Positions 7,599 through 15,635 of a stretch of 37,592 bases of DNA are shown piece after piece. The DNA comes from Methylobacterium sp. GTDB lineage: Bacteria; Pseudomonadota; Alphaproteobacteria; Rhizobiales; Beijerinckiaceae. Where the stretch lies: the NCBI RefSeq assembly GCF_028290105.1, contig NZ_JAQGKL010000078.1, forward strand, positions 1 through 37,592, in the 5' to 3' direction. The notes under the pieces were generated by a model. The model was not told the DNA's origin. It saw only the letters and a list, made by a program, of their open reading frames with translations, and searched no databases. The translations under genes and the position numbers were made by a program. The stretch's first letter is position 1. Each line of letters opens with the position of its first letter.

Positions 7599-9314
7599 GT
7601 GCCCTTCCCCACCCTGCCGGCCCCGCTCGCCCGAGCGCTGACCGCGCGCGACTACGAAGACCCGACGCCCGTCCAGAGCGCCGTCATCGAGGCGGCGGCC
7701 CAGGGGCGCGACCTCCTCGTCTCGGCCCAGACCGGCTCCGGCAAGACCGTGGCCTACGGGCTTGCCTTCGCCGAGACCCTGCTGGATGGGGCCGAGCGCT
7801 TCGGCCCCGCCGGCGCGCCCCTCGCCCTCGTCATCGCGCCCACCCGCGAGCTCGCGCTTCAGGTCGAGCGAGAGCTCGCCTGGCTCTACGCCGAGACCGG
7901 CGCGCGGGTGATCTCCTGCGTCGGCGGCATGGACCCGCGCCGCGAGCGCGCCCAGCTCAACGACGGCGCCCACATCGTCGTCGGCACCCCCGGGCGCCTG
8001 CGCGACCACTTGGAGCGGCGCAATCTCGCGACGCAGGACCTGCGCGCCGTCGTCCTCGACGAGGCCGACGAGATGCTCGATCTCGGCTTCCGCGACGACC
8101 TCGAATTCATCCTGTCGGTGACCCCGAAGGAGCGGCGCACGCTGCTGTTCTCCGCGACCCTGCCGAAGGCGATCGCGACGCTGGCCGAGCGCTACCAGAA
8201 CGACGCCCTGCGCATCGCCGTGAAGGGCCAGGAGCGCGGCCACGAGGACATCACCTACAAGGCGATTCGCGTGGTGCCGCGCGAGCTGGAGCACGTGGTG
8301 GTCAACACCCTGCGCTTCATGGATGCGCCGACCGCGATCATCTTCTGCAACACCCGCAATGCCGTGCGCCACCTGCAGGCGGTGCTGACCGAGCGCGGCT
8401 TCTCGGCCGTGGCGCTTTCGGGCGAACTCGGGCAGGGCGAACGCAACGCCGCCCTCCAGGCGCTTCGCGACGGGCGTGCCAAGGTGTGCGTGGCCACCGA
8501 CGTCGCCGCGCGCGGCATCGATTTGCCCACCGTCAGCCTCGTCATCCACGCCGACCTGCCGCACGACGCGGAGGTGCTGCAGCACCGCTCGGGCCGCACC
8601 GGCCGGGCCGGCCGCAAGGGCACCAGCCTCCTGCTGATCCCGGCCTCGAAGCGGCGCCGGGCCGAGCAGATGCTGATGATCGCCAAGGTCTCGTTCGAGT
8701 GGGCCGGTCCGCCCACCGCCGACGAGATCCGCCGCCTCGACGGCGAGCGCATGTGGCAGGACCCGATCTTCACGGAAGAGCCGGCGGACGAGGACGTGGC
8801 CATGGCCGAGACCCTGATGGCGCAGCGCACGCCGCAGGAACTCGCCGCCGCCCTCGCGCGCATCTACCGCTCGCGCCTGCCCGCACCCGAGGACGTCACC
8901 GATCCGGGTGCCGGCCCCGAGCGGAAAGTCCGTCCGGTCTACGATCCCGCCGACACGGCGCGCATCGACGCCGAGGGTCCGTCGGTGTGGTTCCGGCTCA
9001 ATCTCGGCCGGCGCGACAACGCGGATCCCCGGCGCCTGCTGCCGATGCTGACCCGGCGCGGCAATATCGGCCGCCAGGAGATCGGGGCGATCCGGATCTT
9101 CGACCGCGAGACCAAGTTCGAGGTGCGCGGCGGCGCGGCCTCGCGCTTCGCCCAGACCTTCGCCAAGAACGGCTCGCCGGAGATCCAGGTGGAAGCGCTG
9201 CTCGATGGCGATCCGGGCCGCGACGATCAGGCACCGAAGGGCTTCAAGAGCCCGCGCGGCGCCCGCCACGAGCGCGAGATCGCGAAAAAACCCCGCACCA
9301 GCCGGGCAAAGTAG
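7599..9314 (+). CDS. DEAD-box ATP-dependent RNA helicase with DbpA-type RNA-binding domain
   Basis: This 571-residue helicase has all core motifs in order: Q-motif region DPTPVQSAVI, Walker A AQTGSGKT, PTRELA, TPGR, DEAD, SAT, then the second RecA domain with IIFCNTR, ATDVAARGID and HRSGRTGRAGR. After a linker, residues about 465-530 (VWFRLNLGRRDNADPRRLLPMLTRRG through IFDRETKFEV) match the DbpA RNA-binding domain, an RRM-like fold that targets DbpA-type helicases to 23S rRNA hairpin 92. A role in ribosome assembly is therefore likely. The tail is basic (KPRTSRAK). I chose GTG at 7599 because TAAGG lies about 11 bases upstream and the protein begins right before the Q motif. The longer frame adds unrelated sequence. 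Confidence 0.9.
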   Translation: MPFPTLPAPLARALTARDYEDPTPVQSAVIEAAAQGRDLLVSAQTGSGKTVAYGLAFAETLLDGAERFGPAGAPLALVIAPTRELALQVERELAWLYAETGARVISCVGGMDPRRERAQLNDGAHIVVGTPGRLRDHLERRNLATQDLRAVVLDEADEMLDLGFRDDLEFILSVTPKERRTLLFSATLPKAIATLAERYQNDALRIAVKGQERGHEDITYKAIRVVPRELEHVVVNTLRFMDAPTAIIFCNTRNAVRHLQAVLTERGFSAVALSGELGQGERNAALQALRDGRAKVCVATDVAARGIDLPTVSLVIHADLPHDAEVLQHRSGRTGRAGRKGTSLLLIPASKRRRAEQMLMIAKVSFEWAGPPTADEIRRLDGERMWQDPIFTEEPADEDVAMAETLMAQRTPQELAAALARIYRSRLPAPEDVTDPGAGPERKVRPVYDPADTARIDAEGPSVWFRLNLGRRDNADPRRLLPMLTRRGNIGRQEIGAIRIFDRETKFEVRGGAASRFAQTFAKNGSPEIQVEALLDGDPGRDDQAPKGFKSPRGARHEREIAKKPRTSRAK

Positions 9315-9324
9315 GCCCGCGGAC

Positions 9325-9348
9325 CGGACGCCCGTCTCGGGGCGTCCG
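9325..9348. terminator. Hairpin between convergent genes
   Basis: A perfect nine-base GC-rich stem (CGGACGCCC at 9325-9333 with GGGCGTCCG at 9340-9348) closes a six-base loop. It sits 10 bases after the helicase stop and just before the end of the convergent minus-strand gene. No T tract follows on either strand, so it may work as a weak terminator or only as a 3'-end stabiliser. Confidence 0.55.
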
Positions 9349-9351
9349 CGC

Positions 9352-10215
9352 TCAGAAGCGGTCGGGCAGGTTCTTGACCGCGTTGCCGAGAGCCTCGACC
9401 CCTTCGGCGAAGCGGCGGCCGGCGGGGGCGAACGACGGAACCTTGAGACCGAAGACTTCGGTCGTCTCAGGCTCGGCCTCAGCCACTGGCGTTGCGGGTG
9501 CCGCATTGGCGGCAGCGACTTTCGCGCTCGCGGGCTTTGCCGCCTGCGCGGCAGGCGCGGGCGGCTTGCGCTTGGGTGCCTCGCGCTCGGGCGGCAGGGC
9601 CGTGAAGGTCGCGCCGCTTGTGGCCCGCGACCGGGTGGTCTCGGCCGGCGACGGCGCGAGCGTGACAGTCGTCCGGGTCGGCGGCACCAGGGATGCGGGA
9701 CGGGCGGGCGGCAGCACCGCGGCGTTCTCGATCGGCGGAAGGCGCGCGGGCTTTTGGGCGGCGGCGGGCTCGGCCCGTTTCTGAGGCGGCGCCTCGGCCG
9801 GTGTCAACGCGGCCGGGAGGGGAGCCTGCTCCGGGACCGCGATGGGAGCACGAGCCTGGATCGGCGGCGGCGACGCCACGGGGAGCGCCGGCTTCTCGGA
9901 GGCGGACGATTCGAGAGGCGGCTTTTCGACCAAGGGACGAATCGGAGCGAGCGCCGGAACGCCGTCCCGCAGATCGGGCCAGTCGGAGGCCTTCTGGGAG
10001 ACCGCCGCGGTCTTGATGGTCGCCCGAGGCACTTGCGGCCCGGCGAGGCCGCCGAGCACCGACGAGGCCAGGGCGGTGAAGCCCGCGAGGCCGAGAACGC
10101 CGAGGCTGGAGAGGAGAACGAGGCGCAGAGGGGGGCGCGCCGGGCGCGGCGCGGGCGACGCGGGGTTGCGGGCCTCGGAGGGGTCGATCGTCACGGGCAT
10201 CATCGGTTGAGACAT
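9352..10215 (-). CDS. Ala/Pro-rich single-pass membrane protein of unknown function
   Basis: This 287-residue protein has a proline- and arginine-rich cytoplasmic N-terminus and one membrane segment at about residues 30-55 (LRLVLLSSLGVLGLAGFTALASSVLG). A long low-complexity Ala/Pro/Lys/Glu region follows, and a short, less biased C-terminus (TTEVFGLKVPSFAPAGRRFAEGVEALGNAV). The layout recalls envelope-spanning linkers such as TonB, but no TonB C-terminal motif is present. The stretch FGLKVPSFAPAGRR is the best candidate for a conserved functional segment. It follows the uncharacterised 308-residue gene by 220 bases on the same strand. I do not recognise the family. Confidence 0.72.
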   Translation of the reverse strand: MSQPMMPVTIDPSEARNPASPAPRPARPPLRLVLLSSLGVLGLAGFTALASSVLGGLAGPQVPRATIKTAAVSQKASDWPDLRDGVPALAPIRPLVEKPPLESSASEKPALPVASPPPIQARAPIAVPEQAPLPAALTPAEAPPQKRAEPAAAQKPARLPPIENAAVLPPARPASLVPPTRTTVTLAPSPAETTRSRATSGATFTALPPEREAPKRKPPAPAAQAAKPASAKVAAANAAPATPVAEAEPETTEVFGLKVPSFAPAGRRFAEGVEALGNAVKNLPDRF

Positions 10216-10435
10216 CTCGAACGCTTGAAACCGTTTGGATTGACCGTTGCCGGTCGATCACGCTGCGCACCGAGGCCGGACCGCGCAAGGCCGCGATCCG
10301 AACGACGCCAGCGTGTAACGAGGAAGGCCTCCGCAATGGGGCGCGAAGATGTCCTCGCCCGACCTGCTGATCACCGCAGGCTGAGATCGACCGCAGATCT
10401 GATTAACCGCCACAGGTTTAACGGGGCGTATCGGT

Positions 10436-11362
10436 TCACCACTTGCCGGCGTCGTGATTCGGGGCAGCCATCATCGCCTCGGCTTGGACTCGCACGACCC
10501 GGGCGACGTTCCGCATCCGCCGCGTCGGAAGGTTTTCCTGCGGCGCGCCCCCGGCTCCGAGGCGGGCCTTCAGGGCGACGAGATCCGGGTCGCCCCAGCG
10601 GCTGAGGAGTGCCTGGAAGGCAGTGTGGCGCGCGGCGTCGAAGGGGCGCGGCCGCCGGTCGGCATCGTGGCAGGGATGGGCCGGATGCAGGGTAGCCACG
10701 GGCACGAGGCCTTCGGGAATCGCGGCCGTCGCCGCATGGGTGCGCCTGAGGGCGAGCAGGCGTGGCACCACGAACCCGCGCGGACCGCGACCCCCGGCGA
10801 CGCTCCCGGCGAACACCTCGATGCGCCCGAGCGGCGTCGAGACCACGAGGTCGAGCGCCGATGTCGCGATCAGGCGGGGCACAGGGCTGCCTTCGCCGAA
10901 GGCCGGCCGGCCCAGGATGCCGCGCAGCAGGCGAAGCAGACCGGCATCGGCGCCGCGCAGGCCGATCCGGCCCTGTGGCAGGGCGAGGCCGAGATCGAAC
11001 AGGTTATCCCCAACATTTTCGGGCCGGATCGCGCCTTCATCGGGCCCGACCTCGCGAACCACGCCCTCGCGCAGGTGCGGGCAGCGGTCACGCGGCAGGC
11101 ACAACGCCACGGCGTGGCTCCAGCCGCCGGTGAACGCGGTCTCGTAGGCCACCGGGACGGCGCCGGCGAGATCAATCCGGATGCCGCCCCGTGCCGTGAC
11201 GAGGCCGGTTCGGTGGGGTTCGAGCCAAGTCACCGGCTCGTCGGCCGTGCGGCCGAACTCGGCCAGGGCACCGAAGCCCCCGAGGCTCCAAATCGCCTCC
11301 GGGTCGGCCAGCCCCTCGGCGACGAGGGCACCGACGGCCTCGTCCGGAACGGGCCTAACCAC
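10436..11362 (-). CDS. Uncharacterised 308-residue protein
   Basis: I do not recognise this family with certainty. The coding frame is intact, with alphaproteobacterial codon bias and no signal peptide or membrane helices. The start is GTG at 11362 with GAGG about five bases upstream. Visible features are an N-terminal half with beta-rich segments (VTWLEPHRTGLVTARGGIRI, AYETAFTGGWSHAVALCLPR), a segment DEGAIRPENVGDNLFDLGL, and a C-terminal half with PLGRIEVFAGS, VPVATLHPAHPC and a basic tail. The pattern suggests a soluble globular protein. It is transcribed divergently from a MoxY-like two-component system, with a 119-base gap that contains a 10-base inverted repeat, so it is a candidate target of that system. 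Confidence 0.7.
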   Translation of the reverse strand: MVRPVPDEAVGALVAEGLADPEAIWSLGGFGALAEFGRTADEPVTWLEPHRTGLVTARGGIRIDLAGAVPVAYETAFTGGWSHAVALCLPRDRCPHLREGVVREVGPDEGAIRPENVGDNLFDLGLALPQGRIGLRGADAGLLRLLRGILGRPAFGEGSPVPRLIATSALDLVVSTPLGRIEVFAGSVAGGRGPRGFVVPRLLALRRTHAATAAIPEGLVPVATLHPAHPCHDADRRPRPFDAARHTAFQALLSRWGDPDLVALKARLGAGGAPQENLPTRRMRNVARVVRVQAEAMMAAPNHDAGKW

Positions 11363-11396
11363 GCGCGCCTCGGCAAAGGCGGCCGTCGATCCCGGT

Positions 11397-11440
11397 CCGC
11401 CGGTTCCCGCTTCCCCTGAAACTTGCGCTAGAACCGGCGG
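11397..11440. promoter_or_regulatory. Perfect 10-base inverted repeat in a divergent promoter region
   Basis: CCGCCGGTTC (11397-11406) and GAACCGGCGG (11431-11440) are perfect inverse copies separated by 24 bases. It lies between the minus-strand uncharacterised gene (starts 11362) and the plus-strand kinase gene (starts 11482). The copies are 34 bases apart, about three helical turns, as expected for a looped or cooperative operator. In RNA it could also form a leader hairpin for the kinase transcript. Confidence 0.5.
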
Positions 11441-11481
11441 GACGGCTTACCGCAATCCAACCACCGGCTTCCCAAGGCCCG

Positions 11482-12984
11482 ATGCCCCAGACCAACGCCT
11501 TCACCGCCCTCCGACGTTTCCGGCGAGGGTTTGCGCTCCGTCCCGCCCGTTCCGCCACGCCGGAGCGCAGCGCACGAACGAATCGACATGGGCTGAGCTG
11601 GTCGTCCTGGCCGACGCGCACGCGGATGATCGCCCTCGTCCTGGCCATCGACGCCCTGGCCGCCCTGGTGTCCTGCGCGGTGATCGTGCTGAACGCCCGC
11701 TCCGCCGTCGAGGTCGAGATGCAGGCGGCGATGACGAATGTCGAGCTTCTGGTCTCCGACACCATCGATCTCGCGCAAGCCGGCGCCCCCGCCGGCATCC
11801 TCCAGACCCTGAACCTGCGCATCCACGACCTCCGGCACGTGCGCGTCACGGTCTTGGACGGCACCGGCACGGTCGTCACCAGCGGCCTCGGCCGGGTCCG
11901 GCGCGACCAGCATGCCTCGCCGGACTGGTTCGCCGGGCTGATCGCACCCTCCATCCGCGAGCACGACCTGCCGATCGTCGCACAGGGGCAGCGGATCGGG
12001 ACGGCGCGCATCACCACGCAGCCGCGCGACGAGATCGACGAGGTCTGGGGCTACGCGGTCTCGCTCTCGCTCACGAACCTCGGCCTGAGCCTCGGCCTGC
12101 TGGTTGCCCTCTACATCGCCTTCGGCCGCGTGCTGGCGCCGCTGACGCGCCTCGCCGACGGGCTGACGCAGCTCGAACGCCAGGACTACACCGCGCGCCT
12201 CGAACCGCCGGCGTCGCGCGAGCTCGCCACGATCGCACGCCGCTTCAACAGCGTGGCCCAAGCGCTCGCCGAGACGCGGGCCGCGAATGGCCGCCTCAAC
12301 CGCCAGCTCCTCTCCGCGCAGGACGACGAGCGCCGCCGCACGGCCCTCGAACTCCACGACGAGTTCGGCCCCTGCCTGTTCGCGCTGGAGGCCAACGCCG
12401 CCTCGGTGATCCGTATGGCGGAGGCCGAGGCAGCGCCCGACCGCGCGCGCCTCAAGCTGCGGGCGCAGGAGATCGCCAGCATCGTCGGTCAGGTCCAGAC
12501 CCAGAACCGCGACCTCCTCAACCGCCTGCGCCCGCACGCGCTCGGCCAGGTGCCGCTGTCCGAATGCCTCGACCTTCTCCTGCGCGATTTCCGCCGCCGG
12601 CACAGCGGGGCCCGCTTCGCCGGCACCTTCGACGGGCTGGCGCGCGGCTACGGCGATGTGACCGACCTCACGGTGTTCCGCTGCATCCAGGAGAGCATGA
12701 CCAACGCCGTCCGGCACGGGCGCGCCTCGAACGTCACGGTGCGGGTCCGGGACGAGGCCGACCCGGCCTCCACGAGCGGGCACGCCCTGCGCATCACCAT
12801 CCGCGACGACGGGGCCGGTATCGCGCCGGACCACGGGCTCGGGCTCGGCCTGTCGGGGATGCGCGAGCGCGTGGAGGCGCTCGGCGGAACCTTCGCCCTT
12901 GACAACGGGCAGCCCGGTGCGGTTGTCCGGATCATGATCCCGCTCGACCGTGAGCAGGACGAGAACTCGGTCCCACGCGCATGA
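11482..12984 (+). CDS. MoxY-like sensor histidine kinase (LapD/MoxY N-domain, HAMP, HisKA_3, HATPase)
   Basis: This 500-residue inner-membrane kinase has a first membrane segment at about residues 50-70 and a second at about 198-215. Between them lies a periplasmic sensor of the LapD/MoxY N-terminal type (NVELLVSDTIDLAQ, LRHVRVTVLDGTGTVV). A HAMP linker follows. The dimerisation helix carries the phosphoacceptor His292 in DERRRTALELHDEFGPCLFA, the HDEFG form seen in MoxY kinases. FRCIQESMTNAVRHG is the N box, and the DDGAGI and GLGLSGMRERV segments form the ATP site. In Paracoccus, MoxY with MoxX controls methanol oxidation genes, but no mox genes are nearby and the signal here is unknown. 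The first 45 residues are poorly typed, so the start could be later. The stop overlaps the regulator start as ATGA. Confidence 0.88.
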   Translation: MPQTNAFTALRRFRRGFALRPARSATPERSARTNRHGLSWSSWPTRTRMIALVLAIDALAALVSCAVIVLNARSAVEVEMQAAMTNVELLVSDTIDLAQAGAPAGILQTLNLRIHDLRHVRVTVLDGTGTVVTSGLGRVRRDQHASPDWFAGLIAPSIREHDLPIVAQGQRIGTARITTQPRDEIDEVWGYAVSLSLTNLGLSLGLLVALYIAFGRVLAPLTRLADGLTQLERQDYTARLEPPASRELATIARRFNSVAQALAETRAANGRLNRQLLSAQDDERRRTALELHDEFGPCLFALEANAASVIRMAEAEAAPDRARLKLRAQEIASIVGQVQTQNRDLLNRLRPHALGQVPLSECLDLLLRDFRRRHSGARFAGTFDGLARGYGDVTDLTVFRCIQESMTNAVRHGRASNVTVRVRDEADPASTSGHALRITIRDDGAGIAPDHGLGLGLSGMRERVEALGGTFALDNGQPGAVVRIMIPLDREQDENSVPRA

Positions 12985-13652
12985 ACGCGATCGCCCACGC
13001 CACCGAGGCCTCGCCCAGTGCGGCCGCCCTCGTCATCGACGATCACCCGATCGTGCTCCAGGGCTGCCGCCGGGTGCTCGAGGATGCCGGCATCGAGCGG
13101 ATCGCCGAGGCCACCAGCGTGGTGGCGGGCTACCGCAGCTTCCTGCGGCTGCGCCCCGCGACGGTGATCTGCGACCTCACCTTCCAGGGAAGCGGGCTCG
13201 CCGGCCTTCACCTGGTCCGGCGCATGCGGGGCGTGAACCCGGCGGCCCGCATCCTGGTCTTCAGCATGCACAACGATCCGGTGATCGTCTCCCGGGCCCT
13301 GGAGGCGGGTGCCCTCGGCTACGTGCTGAAGGACCACGCCTCGGGCGAGCTGTTCGAGGCGTTCGAGCGGGTGCGCGCCGGCCAGCCCTACCTCGACCGG
13401 CGCCTCGCCACCGAAGTCGCGATGCTGCGCACCGACCCCAAGCGCACGCCGGAGACGCAGCTGACGCCGCGCGAATTGCAGATCCTGCAGCGGCTGGCCC
13501 AGGGCAAGTCCTACGGCGCCATCGCGAGCGACCTGTCGGTGAGCTACAAAACCGTGACGAACGCCTGCTCGCTGATGCGCCAGAAGCTCGGGGTGCGCAC
13601 GCTCGCCGAGTTGATCCACGTGGCGGTGACCCAGGCGCAGCGCCAGGGCTGA
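12981..13652 (+). CDS. NarL/MoxX-type response regulator with LuxR helix-turn-helix
   Basis: This 223-residue regulator pairs with the kinase it overlaps by four bases. The receiver domain has the acidic pair in LVIDDHPIVLQ, the phosphoacceptor Asp65 in TVICDLTF, and the conserved lysine in YVLKDHASGEL. The C-terminal LuxR-type DNA-binding domain runs over LTPRELQILQRLAQGKSYGAIASDLSVSYKTVTN. The order and phosphorylation logic match NarL/FixJ family regulators driven by HisKA_3 kinases. Its targets are unknown. The divergent gene at 10436-11362 and autoregulation through the inverted repeat upstream of the kinase are the first candidates. Confidence 0.92.
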   Translation: MNAIAHATEASPSAAALVIDDHPIVLQGCRRVLEDAGIERIAEATSVVAGYRSFLRLRPATVICDLTFQGSGLAGLHLVRRMRGVNPAARILVFSMHNDPVIVSRALEAGALGYVLKDHASGELFEAFERVRAGQPYLDRRLATEVAMLRTDPKRTPETQLTPRELQILQRLAQGKSYGAIASDLSVSYKTVTNACSLMRQKLGVRTLAELIHVAVTQAQRQG

Positions 13653-13658
13653 CGCCCC

Positions 13659-13682
13659 TCGCGCCGCATCGGCGCGGCGCGA
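13659..13682. terminator. GC-rich hairpin between convergent genes
   Basis: TCGCGCCGC (13659-13667) and GCGGCGCGA (13674-13682) form a perfect nine-base stem with a six-base loop, seven bases after the regulator stop and before the end of the convergent EVE gene. It lacks a T tract, so termination is plausible but not certain. Confidence 0.55.
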
Positions 13683-13701
13683 ACGCGTCGGGACGGAGGC
13701 C

Positions 13702-14118
13702 TCAGCCGAGGCCGCCCATTTCCCGCACGATCGCCCATTCCGCGTCGGTGACGGGCTGCACCGAGAGCCGGGAATTGTTGGCGAGCACCATCGCGGCGAG
13801 ACGCGGCTCGGCCTTGATCGCCTCGAGGGTCACGGGGCGGGCAAGGGGTGCCACGGCGCGCAGATCGACCATCCCGAAGCGCCCGGTGGGGTCCGAATCG
13901 TCCGGATAGTAGGGCCGGATCACCTCGACGATGCCGACCACCGCCTTGCCCTCGTTCGAGTGGTAGAAGAAACCCTGCTCGCCCACCTCCATCGCCATGA
14001 GGTGCTTCTTGGCGACGTGGTTGCGCACCCCGTTCCAGTGCGTGCCGGCCGCGCCCGCCGCCACCTGCTGTACCCACGACCAGGTCGAGGGCTCGGATTT
14101 GTAGAGCCAATGGGCCAT
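13702..14118 (-). CDS. EVE domain-containing protein
   Basis: This 138-residue protein consists of one EVE domain, a PUA-like fold that binds modified nucleobases. Family segments are MAHWLYKSEPSTWSW at the start, THWNGVRNHVAKKHLMAMEVGEQGFFYHS in the middle, and IVEVIRPYYPD. The C-terminal half has FGMVDLRAV, PVTLEAIKA and the RLSVQPVTDAEW ending. The substrate is unknown, and small alphaproteobacterial members usually stand alone. I chose ATG at 14118 because GGAG lies eight bases upstream and the family begins here. A TTG at 14130 would add four residues. It follows the OGFr-domain gene by 48 bases and probably belongs to the tsaD-gpsA transcript. Confidence 0.92.
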   Translation of the reverse strand: MAHWLYKSEPSTWSWVQQVAAGAAGTHWNGVRNHVAKKHLMAMEVGEQGFFYHSNEGKAVVGIVEVIRPYYPDDSDPTGRFGMVDLRAVAPLARPVTLEAIKAEPRLAAMVLANNSRLSVQPVTDAEWAIVREMGGLG

Positions 14119-14166
14119 GCGCGTCTCCAAGAACGCATGGTCTCTAGCACCCGGGAAGCGTGGCCG

Positions 14167-14631
14167 TCAGGCCTTGTGGAGCGCGGATTCCCAGTAGCGC
14201 AGGCTCACGGGGTTGATCGGGCCGCCGGCTCCGGCATTGCGGGCCGTCACGAAGGCGTGGAACTCCCCCGCCGCCTCCGCGCCGAGCAGATCCGACAGGG
14301 CTGTGAGGATGCGGGTGATGCGCAGGTGGTTGTGGTCGTGGGAACGCAGCCAGCCGTCGGTCTCGGCATAGAATCGGGTCATCCGTCCCAGGGCCGCGCG
14401 CAGGCCCGAAAGTGCCACGGGGTCGCCGCGGATCGCCTCGGCCTCGGCGCGGGACAGGACCGGCGCGCCCGGCACGGCGAGGCTCGCCTCGCGCAGGGGA
14501 AAGCACCATTGGATGAAATCGTGCACGCCCTCGATCCGCGCGTCGTCGAAGGCGAGGACCTGGCTCAAGTGCCGCCCGGCGCCGTCCGGACCGGAGCCGG
14601 CCAGAAAGGCCTGGACGGGATGGAGGCTCAC
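14167..14631 (-). CDS. Opioid growth factor receptor (OGFr) conserved-region protein
   Basis: This 154-residue protein matches the OGFr_N region found in animal opioid growth factor receptors and in scattered bacterial and fungal proteins. Key segments are DDARIEGVHDFIQWCFPLREAS near residue 35 and the following PVLSRAEAEAI, LGRMTRFYAETDGW and HDHNHLRITRILTAL. No bacterial function is known to me. The GTG start overlaps the stop of gpsA as GTGA, so translation is coupled to glycerol-3-phosphate dehydrogenase. The cytoplasmic location is inferred from the lack of any signal. The domain match is clear from the DFIQWCFPL core, but the biological role is open. Confidence 0.85.
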   Translation of the reverse strand: MSLHPVQAFLAGSGPDGAGRHLSQVLAFDDARIEGVHDFIQWCFPLREASLAVPGAPVLSRAEAEAIRGDPVALSGLRAALGRMTRFYAETDGWLRSHDHNHLRITRILTALSDLLGAEAAGEFHAFVTARNAGAGGPINPVSLRYWESALHKA

Positions 14632-15635
14632 TCGGCTTCCCCTCTCAAGGGTCGCGCCAGCAGTGCGGCGATGACGGCATCGACGCTCGCGCCGCCGGAG
14701 ACGATGGCCGCCACCGCCTCGGCCACCGGCATCTCGACGGCCTTGGCGCGGGCGAGGTCGACCAGGGCGGCCGCCGTGAAGGCGCCCTCCGCGAGCTTGC
14801 CGCCGGAGGCCTCGTCGGGGGTCGCACCCGCCCCGAGCCGCGCGCCGAACGCGAAGTTGCGCGATTGCGGCGAAGAGGCGGTGAGCACGAGATCGCCGAG
14901 ACCGGAGAGGCCCATCAGGGTCTCGGGCCGGCCGCCATACGCGCGGGCGAAGCGCATGAGTTCGGCGAAGGCCCGCGCGATCAGGGCGGCGCGCGCGCTC
15001 TCGCCGAGGCCGCGCCCGGCCACGATGCCGGAGGCGATGGCGAGCACGTTCTTGCCGGCGCCGCCGATCTCGACGCCGCGCACGTCGTCGGTGTGGTAGA
15101 CCCGCAGCGCCGGTCCCGAAAGCGTCGCGGCGAGGCGCGCGGCGAGGCCCGCATCGGCCGCCGCGAGGGTCACGGCGGTGGGCAGGTTGCGCGCGACATC
15201 CGCCGCGAAGCTCGGCCCGGACAGGACCGCCACCGGGGCGGCGGCGCCAAGGCGCTCGGCCGCCACTTCGCTCATGAAGGCGTCGCTGCCGCGCTCGATG
15301 CCCTTGGCGCAGACCACGATGGCCGCGCCAGGGGCCAGGGCAGGAGCGAGATCGGCCAGCACACCGCGCAGGGTTTGGGCCGGCACCACCATCAGGACCG
15401 TACCGGCGGGCCCCAGGGCCTGCGCCTCGGCGGTCGCGGCGATGCGGCGGTGGAGCGGCACGCCGGGCAGGTATCGGGCGTTCTCGCGGGTTTCCTCCAG
15501 GCGCGCGGCGGCTTGGCGGTCGCGCAGCCACAATGTGACGTCGTGCCCGGCGGCGGCGGCCGCATTGGCCAGCGCCGTGCCCCAGGCACCCCCGCCGACG
15601 ACGGCGATCCGCCGGCCCGTATCGAGGGTGCTCAT
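14628..15635 (-). CDS. gpsA: NAD(P)H-dependent glycerol-3-phosphate dehydrogenase
   Basis: GpsA reduces dihydroxyacetone phosphate to sn-glycerol-3-phosphate, the backbone for phospholipids. The 335-residue protein is of standard length. It starts with the Rossmann motif IAVVGGGAWGTALANAAAAAGHDVTLWLRD and carries VVCAKGIE and AVLSGPSFAADVARNLPTAVTLA. The catalytic lysine lies in EIGGAGKNVLAIASGI, and the C-terminal substrate domain includes LMGLSGLGDLVLTASSPQSRNFAFG. It sits third in a minus-strand operon, overlapping the upstream acetyltransferase gene by four bases (ATGA) and the downstream OGFr gene by four. Pairing of tsaD with gpsA is common in alphaproteobacteria. Confidence 0.97.
   Translation of the reverse strand: MSTLDTGRRIAVVGGGAWGTALANAAAAAGHDVTLWLRDRQAAARLEETRENARYLPGVPLHRRIAATAEAQALGPAGTVLMVVPAQTLRGVLADLAPALAPGAAIVVCAKGIERGSDAFMSEVAAERLGAAAPVAVLSGPSFAADVARNLPTAVTLAAADAGLAARLAATLSGPALRVYHTDDVRGVEIGGAGKNVLAIASGIVAGRGLGESARAALIARAFAELMRFARAYGGRPETLMGLSGLGDLVLTASSPQSRNFAFGARLGAGATPDEASGGKLAEGAFTAAALVDLARAKAVEMPVAEAVAAIVSGGASVDAVIAALLARPLRGEAE

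Noticed and set aside
7476..9506. 676-codon antisense frame over the DEAD-box helicase gene
   Set aside because: The sense strand encodes all helicase motifs; the antisense product is a biased Arg/Ala/Gly sequence without a domain.
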